Shown here: piece after piece, positions 1-28,184 of the stretch
Layout of the letters: every line of letters starts with the position of its first letter
Position numbering within the stretch: the stretch's first letter is position 1
From: Flaccisagitta enflata
Lineage: Eukaryota > Chaetognatha > Sagittoidea > Aphragmophora
NCBI GenBank assembly: GCA_965153355.1
Contig: OZ231127.1
Span: 37,634,001 to 37,698,000, forward strand
DNA: 64,000 nucleotides
Reading direction: 5' to 3'
Made by a program: the position numbers and the translations under genes
Notes under the pieces: generated by a model
Seen by the model: only the letters and a program-made list of their open reading frames with translations
What the model was told of the DNA's origin: nothing
Database searches by the model: none

Positions 1-498
1 GAACTGGGAGAGAGGGGTTTGGCTCTAACATCATCAAAGGTTCCTTTTTTCAGACACTTTCAAAGAACTTACATCACCTCACATGGGGAAAAATAGCACG
101 ACTCCATGTCAGTTTCCTACGTTCTGGGTGCAAAACTGAATCAAGACAAGGCAGCAATGGAAAAGGAAAACATGACTCCCAAGAATGGAGATACTTATTA
201 TGGCACTCTGAAGAATGAATATTTGAAGTGGTCGGTCAATAGATAACATAAATGGGATGGTCGTTAGGGGGTGTTGGGGTGGAGGGGGGGTAAATATCTT
301 ATGGAAAGGAAGACGCGAGACAATCGTAATTGGAATTATCTCAGTGATTTCCGATACCTCCAGACTAGAAGCTCCTGACTAGAAGCTCCTGCCTAGGAAC
401 TGAATTGCCAGGCTTCGTTCACTAATTTGGATGTAAACACCTTGCCAGTCACTGTCAGTCAGTCTTTCTGTCTGTCTATCAGACTGTGTATACTTTTT

Positions 499-806
499 GG
501 GCAGCGGCCTCAAAGGGCCGATGTCCTGTAGGACACAGGGGTGAACCGTTACGTCCATCTGATAATATCTCCCCCCCCAGAGCTTATCAAGCCTCAAATT
601 TCCTAAATGAATAACATGGGGAATTGATAGAATGCAAACTTCCCATCGAATAACATGGAAAATTGATGAGAAATTGAAAAAAGATGCAAAACTCCCATTG
701 AATATTATAGAAAATTGCTCCAAAGACCTCAAATATGCCCTCTCAGGACATATGGAACACAGTCCTACACAGTCCTGCAGGACATCGGCCCTTTGGGGCC
801 ACTGCC
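499..806. mobile_element. E-family TIR element, short variant
   Basis: The left end GGGCAGCGGCCTCAAAGGGC and the right end GGCCCTTTGGGGCCACTGCC are inverted repeats that also include a CCTGTAGGACAC word. An AAGCAGGGCAT...GGTACCGCTGACCA tail follows at about 839-866. Confidence 0.6.
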
Positions 807-945
807 CTGCTCTCACTCCACTCCTTTAGCTATCACTCCAAGCAGGGCATCGGGTACCGCTGACCATGTGCGATCCTTGGATGACTTGTTACTGTATGTT
901 TGTGTTTCCGCCTGTGTTTCTGTCTCTTTGAAGTTGTCTCTCTTG

Positions 946-1113
946 TTTTTAGTTGCGGACACGCAACTCTATAAGTGGCTTTGTCCGACGGTCGGTCGGT
1001 CGGTCGGTCGATCGGTCGGTTGGTCCGTCACGCTCAAGTTGAAAAGTGGGAAAACGCGCATTTCCGCCCCTGCCCACCCGTCCGCAACTGGTGGCCGTGT
1101 ATCCGGCCTTGTT
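946..1113 (+). mobile_element. A-type hairpin element
   Basis: It starts TTTTTAG plus the stem-loop TTGCGGACACGCAA, then CTCTATAAG, a CGGT tract, GAAAAGTGGGAAAACGCGCA, TTTCCGCCCCTGCCCACC, and ends CCGTGTATCCGGCCTTGTT. This is the best consensus-like copy. Confidence 0.7.
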
Positions 1114-1343
1114 CACTCAATATTTTTATTCTCTGTCGTCAGTGATCGTATTTTCTTGCCTTTCTTTACTCATGTCTGCGCCCATCTCAGTGTTTGTGCC
1201 TTTCTCGCCCTCTCTGCCTTAATATTGAACTATCTGTTAGCCCGCGACTTGATTATGTAGGCCTATTATCTGCTTCCCATACCTGATTGACCATTTTTCC
1301 CATTTACTCATGCTTACTCTGCTTGGCTGTCGGTCTGTTACTC

Positions 1344-1512
<169 letters not shown>

Positions 1513-2004
1513 CCTATGGAATGAGGGCGTGTTGACCCTGTAAGCATTGAAGACATCACCACCAGCATCACCGTTGGCTCTTTACCAAATATTTACCAAA
1601 GTTGGCGCCAACTCTGCAAAGTATCTAGAAGCATTAAACCGATAATAACCTAGAGTCAAGATGGAACATAAACATATCACATGAGTTTTCTAGAATAAAT
1701 GGTGATAAAATTTAAAGAAGAATGTTTTAGCTTGTACGATCAGCTTCGATATGTAGTGGCAGCATTGGAAGGGACCGTCGTTGTTGCTTTGAGGGGCCCT
1801 GAAGGGGACAAAGTCAAGTTGGACACGGTAAAATCTGTCCGTCTATCTGTGCGAACTTTGTAGCGGTTTCAGAAGGGGCTGCGGCGCTGTACCCGTTTGT
1901 TGGTCCGTTAGTCAGTCGGTCATTGGGGCCAAAATGTAAACGGGCATTTTTGCCCCTGTCCATCCGTTCGCGACTGGTATTGGCTGATTACCTGATCTTG
2001 TTAT

Positions 2005-2349
2005 TGTTGGAAAAAAGTCGAATTACGTAATTCGACTTTTTGAAACGTAGGGAAGAAATTTCCCTTTTCGGTTTGCGGCAATTTAAGAAAGTTGTGCCAT
2101 TTTGGGGCTGGGATGATACTTTTTTTTGTACTCACAGCTAAGAAAGAGCTGTTTTTTTCTTTCAAATGGCGCCAACCAGAAGTCTCAAAGATCCTTAGTT
2201 TTAGATTTATGAATTTTTGAATCTTTTTAAAAATTTTTCACATTTTTCACATTTTCGCAGAAATCAATATTTTTCATTGAGCCTTATTTCGGGACTTTTG
2301 TAACAAAAAAAGAGATTGATATGTTACGCAAATTGACGCTAGCTTTTAT

Positions 2350-2401
<52 letters not shown>

Positions 2402-2690
2402 CAGCGACAGAGACAGACAGAGAGAGAGAGAGAAAGAGAAAAACAGACAGACAGAGACAGATAAACAGAGAGACAGAGAGAATGAGAGACACAGACACAC
2501 AATCAAAGACCAAGAGGAAAAAGAGACACGGAGAGACAGAGATTGAATAACAAAAACAGACAGGCAGTCAACCAAACATCATAATATACACACATAGAAG
2601 AACATGCACAGAAAAAAAGGACTCCCATTTACGAGTTTTTCCGGTCGGCGAGAGCCGCCTTTATTGCGTGATGTCGTTAGTTGTTACTGG
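2005..2690. mobile_element. Dispersed element headed by a perfect palindrome, copy 1
   Basis: It begins with a 30-bp palindrome (2012-2041, AAAAAGTCGAATTACG and its complement) and ends near CGGCGAGAGCCGCCTTTATT. An AG-rich tract (2350-2510) lies inside. A second copy at 4640-5135 shares the hairpin head, middle words (AAAGAGCT, GGCGCCAA/GACGCCAA) and tail. Confidence 0.55.
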
Positions 2691-3028
2691 CTAACCATGG
2701 TGTAGGTTTTTGTGCTGGCACTAAAACAGAAATCGATGCGTCTGAAGAATGCACGATGATCAAAGGATCAATAATCATGTTTTAAATTTGAGAGCCTTCT
2801 CGATTACTCTGTTGTTTCATCTGTCTCTTCGTCCATCTGTCTCTCCATATATGCCACATGTTAAATACACACAGAGACACAGTCCGAACACATCGATGCC
2901 CGATCGGGAATGTTATTATTTCAATCCGTCCGAGCTGAGTTCTGTAACTTCTTTATGATGACTATCACCTCTGATTAATTCTTTTCAATCTCAAAAAGAT
3001 TCATTATTTTTCATTCGTTTAATTACAG

Positions 3029-21056
<18,028 letters not shown>

Positions 21057-21078
21057 TTATATTCCCCTGATTTTCATT

Positions 21079-21243
21079 TTTTATTCGCGGACTAGCGACT
21101 CTATAAGAGGCTTTGTCCGTCCATCGATCCGTCGTTCGGTCGGTCCGTCCATAGAGGTGATCGAGTTCGAAAGTGCGAGAACGTGCATTTCCGCTCCTGC
21201 CCACCCGTCCGCGACTGGTATTGGCCGTTTATACGGCCTTGTT
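21079..21243 (+). mobile_element. A-type hairpin element
   Basis: A TCGCGGACTAGCGA head, CTCTATAAGAGGCTTTGTCC, a GGTCGGTCCG tract, TTTCCGCTCCTGCCCACCCG and end TATACGGCCTTGTT. Confidence 0.65.
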
Positions 21244-21279
21244 TTTACGGCGAACGAAAAAATGATTTTGATAAAACAG

Positions 21280-21669
21280 GTCATTTCTAAAATCCCTGTT
21301 AAGCAGACGCGTTTCAAAATTGCATCTATATTTGACAGGTGTCCTAAAAAGAGTTTCGATACGCCAGAGTCTTCCCATCACAGCTCCCGGGACTTGCTGC
21401 TTCCGCGTGGGGAAAGCGGGGACGATCTCATCCTCGCTTCTTACACCAACGAAATCGCTTCTCATTCTCGTGAACATCACTCTAACAAAGCTCAAATTCA
21501 AAACAAACAAGGACTTGCTCAACCAGATGATAACGCTGGATGGAACCAATGGCAACTTGATCAAAATCATGGAGACACTGGGGCAGGACGCTTATCTGGT
21601 AAAGATGCGGAAGAGGAAGAAGAAGAAGAAGGAGAAGAAGAAGAAGAAGAAGAAGAAGAAGAAGAAGAA

Positions 21670-21701
<32 letters not shown>

Positions 21702-21813
21702 AGAAGAAAAAGAAAAGAAAAAAGAAGAAAAAGAAAAGAAAAAAGAAAAGAAAAGAAAAGAAAGAAGAAAGAAAAGAAAAGAAAGAAAAAGAAAAAGAAG
21801 AACAAACAATATT

Positions 21814-21911
<98 letters not shown>

Positions 21912-22066
21912 GATGGCGGCTTGTGACATTGCAAGCAAAATTTCAGATGATTTATTTTCCATGATATTTTTATCAGGTCTTTCTGTTCCATTTTTATCCA
22001 TCACAGTGGAGGCAACTGACAAGATTTCTGGAAAATACGAAAATGCACAACAGCACCAACAACAGC

Positions 22067-22155
<89 letters not shown>

Positions 22156-22263
22156 CTCATTCAGTTTGACTTAAAGGAGCGGCACTCTCACTCAGAACTC
22201 TGTGATGATACTCAATTTCCTGATACTCAAAAAGCGGAGGAGACACATTTTTTCTCCTCCTAG
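21280..22263 (+). CDS. Possible alternative 3' exon of the mGluR gene
   Basis: An acceptor-like AAAACAG at 21273-21279 is in phase with the AAG|GT site at 21047, and the frame then stays open to 22263. The first 110 codons (to about 21610) have ordinary composition, e.g. DTPESSHHSSRDLLLP and NEIASHSREHHSNKAQ. They are followed by Glu, Lys, Asn and Gln runs from microsatellites. It could be a real tail or intergenic sequence with a fortuitous frame; the polypyrimidine tract is poor. Confidence 0.3.
21610..22156. repeat. (GAA)n, (AAC)n and (CAA)n arrays
   Basis: GAA/AAAG-rich at 21610-21790, AAC at 21815-21911, CAA at 22048-22156, with short unique DNA between. Confidence 0.93.
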
Positions 22264-22964
22264 GTATAATTCCTCCCAAAACAACAACCCTTTTGTCACC
22301 AATTATCATCTTATATGTTTTCAGAGGTCAGTAATATTGGTTAACATGTCGAACAGAAAAAAAACCATTTTCCTAAGGATATCTAAAAGAAATTGTTACT
22401 TTTTCATGTAAGACCCGTTAACTTAGCCAATTATTCGGAAACAGTATCCGCCGACTTACATGAACATACTGATACTGCACCGTGCCATGAGGAATCATAT
22501 CCCCAAGTTCTTGTGTGCTTTGATGAAGAACAACGAAAAAAATATGTCGGACGAACAAATAGCTCAAAGACACACTAAGCCAGTGGCTTACGCCAAAACA
22601 TCATGAATTAATAATCATATATCATCTATGTGAATCAGAAGTTGAAAAACAAAATGGGGTGCTAGAAGGGAAAATAACAAAATCAACTTTCTCTACAAAG
22701 GAGAGAACGAAGCTGAAAAACAAAATGGGGTATGAGAATTCCGGACAAAAAATTAAATCATAGGGTGAAGTAACAGTGAATAGCATAACGCAATTCATAT
22801 AAATACATTTTTGCCTTTAATTTTCTTACAACAGTTTCGTGGCTCAATGCGCTGTCTCCATGGATGAAGAAGTCATTGCAACCGGTTATTTTCAGATACT
22901 CGAGAAGCGCGAATATTTGTTTTCTTGTTCCTAGTCTCGATTATGTTCTTCTTCTTGTTCTTTT

Positions 22965-22966
22965 CC

Positions 22967-23061
<95 letters not shown>

Positions 23062-23204
23062 CTTTTGTTTTGTTCTTGTTGTTTTTTCTTTTTCTTTTTC
23101 TTTTTCTTTTTCTTTTCTTCTTCTTCTTCTTCTTCTTCTTCTTCTTCTTCTTCTTCTTCTTCTTCTTCTTCTTCTTCTTCTTCTTCTTCTTCTTCTTCTT
23201 CTTC
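22965..23204. repeat. (TTG)n and (TTC)n arrays
   Basis: TTG at 22965-23062, TTTTTC units at 23085-23116, TTC at 23117-23204. Confidence 0.95.
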
Positions 23205-23373
23205 GTCCGTCCGTCCGTCCGTCCGTCCGTCCGTCCGTCCGTCCGTCCGTCCGTCCATCCGTCCGTCCGTCCGTTGGTCGGTCCGTGGTGATCGAGTCAA
23301 AAAGTGGGAAAACACGCATTTCCGCCCCTGCCCACCAGTCCGCGACTGGTATTGGCCGTGTATCCGGCCTTGT
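23205..23373 (+). mobile_element. A-type element with expanded CCGT tract
   Basis: (CCGT)n at 23205-23272, then GTGGGAAAACACGCATTTCC, GCCCCTGCCCACC and end CCGTGTATCCGGCCTTGTT. The 5' hairpin is missing; TTC arrays abut both ends. Confidence 0.65.
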
Positions 23374-23406
23374 TCTTCTTCTTCTCCTTCTTCTTCCTTT
23401 TCTTCT

Positions 23407-23438
<32 letters not shown>

Positions 23439-23522
23439 TTCTTCTTCTTCTTCTTCTTCTTCTTCTTCTTCTTCTTCTTCTTCTTCTTCTTCTTCTTCTT
23501 CTTCTTCTTCTTCTTCTTCTTT
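23374..23522. repeat. (TTC)n array
   Basis: About 150 bp of TTC directly after the A-type element. Confidence 0.95.
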
Positions 23523-24100
23523 TGCCTCCTTCAATTTAGTGACTGTGATAGCGATCGTGAGAGTAGTTCGTCTCCATAAATTATTGAATGTTCTGAAAAT
23601 GGCTTGGCATAGTCCCCAACCTGACGAAAATTTTTCATTGCAAGCAAGACAAACCACATCTGAATTTGAATAAGCGTAATAAAAAACAAAAACAGAAACA
23701 AACAAAAACACAAACAAAACAGTACACTTGTTGAACATATCTTTCACTTTGGAAAAAAAAGTTAAGATCGTCTTTTTTTCTATTTGATACTCTCCGATGT
23801 CCTTTTTTTTTTCCATTTTCATTCCCACGTTTCCTTTCTTTAAACTAGCCTCTTTCCTTGCCTGTTAGTCCATGACATGTCTTCGTCTCACCCACCAATT
23901 AGTATCATTTCATATTTGTTCTTGTTGGTTTAAAGTGAATCTTATGGAATTTTTACCAGAAGAAAAAGATTTTCTTCATTTCTGAGGAAATAAGAGGATA
24001 AAATCAACTCTTAACTAGTAATTTAATTCAATGACAATATAACTATTCAAAGTTGTTACTGAAGATGCTAAAATTATCATCCGATAAAAATTCAAGTTTT

Positions 24101-24473
24101 TTTTAGTCGCGTGCTACGCGACACTACACCCCGCTTGGTCGGTCGGTCGGTCGGTCGGTCGGTCGGTCGGTCGGTCGGTCGGTCGGTCGGTCGGTCGGTC
24201 GGTCGGTCGGTCGGTCGGTCGGTCGGTCGGTCGGTCGGTCGGTCGGTCGGTCGGTCGGTCGGTCGGTCGGTCGGTCGGTCGGTCGGTCGGTCGGTCGGTC
24301 GGTCGGTCGGTCGGTCGGTCGGTCGGTCGGTCGGTCGGTCGGTCCCCATTTTACTTTTTTTATGTTTTTGCGGTCTTTGGCCTCACTGCACTTGCCCAAG
24401 AGCTTTAGTAACTCAAATACTGCCCCTGCCCACCCGCACGCTACTAAGGTAGCCGTGTATCCGGCCTTGTTTG
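24101..24473 (+). mobile_element. B-type hairpin element with 207-bp GGTC expansion
   Basis: It begins TTTTAGTCGCGTGCTACGCG and CACCCCGCTT, then pure (GGTC)n at about 24137-24343, then CCCCATTTTACTTTTTTTAT, CTGCCCCTGCCCACCCGCAC and GTAGCCGTGTATCCGGCCTT. Confidence 0.75.
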
Positions 24474-25542
24474 TCGCGACTCCAGAAGATACGTATTTCA
24501 TCCTTTTGTCCATCTGTCCCTCCATCTGTCCGTCCATTGGCCCATCCGTCACGCTCTAGATAAAAACTAAAAGCACATTTCCGCCCCTGCCTCTCCCCCC
24601 CCCCCCCGCATCCCGCGATGAAATTGTAACCCCGCGTCACTTTTTTCGCTGTGAGACTTTTAAATCCATTTGATAAATCTGCAAACACCTAGTTAGTTTC
24701 TTTCTGGCAATCCAAAATGAACCCAGCTGATATCACAAATAGGGGGATCATTTGTAATGATAAAAATTAGCCGCGTTACATCGGGGAAGAATAGTAGAAT
24801 GATGATTTTAAAATATTCAATGTCGTTGAATGTAGTTGTACCTAAATTATATCGTCGTTGTTCTTTCTGACTGCTGAGTGCAGACCAACCAACATGCTAG
24901 AGTTGAACGTTCCTGGTACCGAAACTATAGCTGTAGCTATTTTTGCGTTTTAACCGGTGATAGAATTGAACCTGTTTTTCTTTTTTTTTCATTCAACTTT
25001 AACAAACGCTCATTATTCAAACCCTGAAAATATCATTTCAGAATTCTGTATGTTTATGTTACAAAATAGAATTCGAGTCCAAGCTAAATCTTTGCATTAA
25101 TCACTACTTTTATAAATTGGCGGGAAAGGACGTATATATGGCAAAAAAATTCTATAAAGAGAGTTGACTGCTTTTCAGCTTGATGAGAACAATTTATTAC
25201 AGAAGTGATTGATGTGGTCGTCGACCTGTATTCAGATCAATAATAGAATTATAAAACATTATAGAAAGTTAAAAGAGAAGAGTAGGCATGCAATAGGAAA
25301 TAATGACATTGGAATGACAGCAATGCAGCGTCAAGGCGTAGACGGCTATCAAATTCACCAAAAAAATGATGTTTCTTCACAAGAGCTGCCGAACTGCCGA
25401 ATGAGAGAAATCAAACTGGACCATGATAAATAGGAAAGCGCAGTTCGTTTTCAACTATCTGAGTGCAGGTCCAATAACCGGCAATCCAAAACAGCTGAAA
25501 GAATCTTTCACCAACGTAAAACCTCTAGCCCAGTGCAGTGTC

Positions 25543-25548
25543 TTTATT
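25543..25548 (-). terminator. Candidate poly(A) signal of the DUF229 gene
   Basis: AATAAA on the minus strand, about 80 nt past the stop codon. It is followed in transcript direction by GACACTG. Position suits a short 3' UTR; not proven. Confidence 0.4.
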
Positions 25549-25626
25549 GGAATGATGTGAGCCCCGCTGGCTGATCTCAATATACGATATTCCACTTCTC
25601 TCCCGTACCCTCAATAACAATACACG

Positions 25627-26067
25627 TCAATCGCAAAAACAGTATTTTTTAGCAACGGGCAGATCGACGCACCAGGAAGAATTTCCATACAAATTAATTC
25701 TACTGATTTCCCCTTCGAGCGTCATTCGACTCCAAATTCTCTTCCGCGGCCTCCGCTTCCACACCTTCTCTTCCGGTGTCATTTCCGGCGGCGTCTTTTC
25801 CGGCAGCAGCAGCTTCGCTCTTTCCACGCCTTCCCACACGCGGACGGTACCTTCGAACATGGCGCCGCCTGGCTGCGTCACCAGCGTCACGAGTAAGTTG
25901 GCGGCGCCACCGATGGCGTTGCCGAAGACCACGCTGTCACGCGCCGCTTCCTTGTCTTGTCTTTTAAAAGCCAGGATTTTGTCGTCGGTTTCCGCCGCGA
26001 AGGCGCTGCGAACGTCGTTCAAAGTCAGGTAGGCGCATGTGGGGTGAGGTGAAAGGAGCGAATTGAT
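25627..26067 (-). CDS. DUF229 gene last exon
   Basis: Acceptor CCGACACAG, stop TGA at 25627-25629. It encodes the C-terminal beta-rich part, including TQPGGAMFEGTVRVW, EGEISRINLYGNSSWCV and AKKYCFCD, typical of the DUF229 C-terminus. Confidence 0.88.
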   Translation of the reverse strand: MNSLLSPHPTCAYLTLNDVRSAFAAETDDKILAFKRQDKEAARDSVVFGNAIGGAANLLVTLVTQPGGAMFEGTVRVWEGVERAKLLLPEKTPPEMTPEEKVWKRRPRKRIWSRMTLEGEISRINLYGNSSWCVDLPVAKKYCFCD

Positions 26068-28121
26068 CTGTGTCGGGGAAAGAAATCGTTCAGTTTGGAG
26101 GTCTCAAAGATAGAAATTTGATGAACGAAATAAGAATGGACATTGACAATGGACAAAACACTCCTCGTGTATTTATCATATGTATGGTTGGATGTGATAA
26201 AACCCAGCTGATCATCAATGAAGTGAGTGGCCAATTCGACAAGACCCCTGATCAATAATGAATTAAGCGCCTATTTTACCAAAACGCCTGATCAACAATG
26301 AAGTGAGTGGCCGTTTTGACATCACATCTGATCAGCAATGAAATTGATTAGCACCCGTTTTGACAACTCACTTGATCAACAATAAGATGAGAAACCATTC
26401 TAACAACACACCTGAACCACCATAAAATGCGGAGCACCTGATGAACAGTGTTTTGAGCAGCCATTTAAACAACACACTTTATCAAAAATAAAATGGGTAG
26501 CCATTTTGACGGCACACTTGATCAGCAGTAAAATTAGCAGCCATTTTGACAAAACATCAAATCAACATTGTAATGAGCAGCCACTTTAACAACACACCCG
26601 TTCAACAATAGAATGAGTACTAATGAGAAGTATTACCAACATATCTGATAAACAATGAAATGAGCAACCGTTTTGACAACGCACCTGATCAACAATGAAG
26701 TGAGCGGCCATTTTGACAACGGAAGCATTGCTTGAGACTTCCTTTTGAATTTGGCAAGTGCACCAATGAGGTAGAATGGAGGCAGACTCGCAGCTGCGCG
26801 TGTCAGGAATGGGAGAGAAGACTGAATACCGGGAACAAAATCCACCAGAGGCGCTGAAAGGAAAACATTTTCCCCTCCATTTTGAAGTGTTTAGCGACTC
26901 TACAAATCACTTTGTGCGTCTTTCCGTCTGACTAATGTTTCAACACAAAGTCTGTTTTTATCAATTTACCATGACATTGGTCTCTTTAAGTTTTTTCTTT
27001 CGACTAGCGAAATAGGGAAAATGGCAAAATGCAATCTCACCCATTTGCGGTCTAAATTCCTCCGTTTTATCTAGCGGCTTACCAGAAGAGTTGTGTGGAC
27101 AAGGGACTGTCATGGAAGTTACTATTGGGTAACATAAAGTGCATAACTCAGTATGGAATGGCGTAGAAAAAGACAGAGGGGAAAAAAGAAAAACAGCAAC
27201 TTAGGCAAGATAAAATCTGTGACTGTCTTGTAACCTGTCATGTAAAAACTAAAAATAAGCTGCCTTTCATTTGTAAGCTGTCTTGGGTATTGTGCTCTGG
27301 TACGTTGCTGGTGGCGTTTTTTATTACTACCCGAATTTAAAAAAAAACGCAAGTTTTTCATAGAAGTGATTGAATAAGGCTACCTTTTCCCTCTGAGCAG
27401 CATTTTGCAAGCTGGTTTGGTTTATTTGAGCTTCCATGCATCATATCCAAGAGTTTTAGCCTTCAGAATCAAGCTGATGCGGAGAAATCGCCATGCAAAA
27501 GTGACATGTACTTTAAAAATTTTTGCCTTTGATTTTCAGTTAAGAGTCCATGATGACTTTGAAGGTTTTATTGTAATTAATCACATTCGGTGCTTCATTT
27601 TTCATCACAGACAATGAGGAACTCAAATATAAGAGTTATGAAAGAAAACTACATGGGTAAAACAATGCCTGATTGCTCATTGTGGTGCAATTACTCCATC
27701 ACCTTCACCCCAAAATATCCTTTTTTTCCTCGGACTGCATTTTGAAATTTGGACCCCTGCACCTTCTTTTGAGTATAACTTCTAAACGAATAAAGCTACA
27801 GATGTGGGATTGCGCTCAAAAGAAAGCCCTTGAAAAAATATTCAATTTGGTCACCAATAAATTATGTCTTAAGTTAGCCAAAGGCGCAAAAATGAGCTAT
27901 AGAAAAACTTGCGTTTTTTTTAATTCGGGTAGTAGACCATCAAACCTTGTGGTTGGTTCACTTTGTTGGTGTCCGAATTTGAGGAGATGCTTGAGCGTCT
28001 CGTGGATGTCAAAGTTGGTCGTCAAACGATGGGAATTTCTCAGCAAATTGTTGACGGCTTCTTTATGTCGTCGCCTGAAGACTAATATCATCATCTGTGC
28101 TACCTTTAATTAGAAAATGAA

Positions 28122-28184
<63 letters not shown>

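Larger units (their letters stand above)
21057..25626. other. Intergenic DNA between convergent mGluR and DUF229 genes
   Basis: Apart from the possible mGluR tail exon (21280-22263) it is repeats: A-type and B-type elements, GAA, AAC, CAA, TTG, TTC and GGTC arrays. The part from 23680 to 24090 and 24680 to 25520 shows nothing I recognise. Confidence 0.6.

Noticed and set aside
946-1113. Hairpin elements as Helitrons (terminal hairpin and CTAA)
   Set aside because: The opposite end does not begin with TC and the hairpin overlaps the CTAA; class left open.
22864-23828. Long open frames on both strands
   Set aside because: They come from TTG, TTC and CCGT arrays and an A-type element; no domain or codon bias.
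26205-26725. CRISPR-like or satellite array of 40-bp units
   Set aside because: Units are contiguous without spacers and are copies of the neighbouring exon end.
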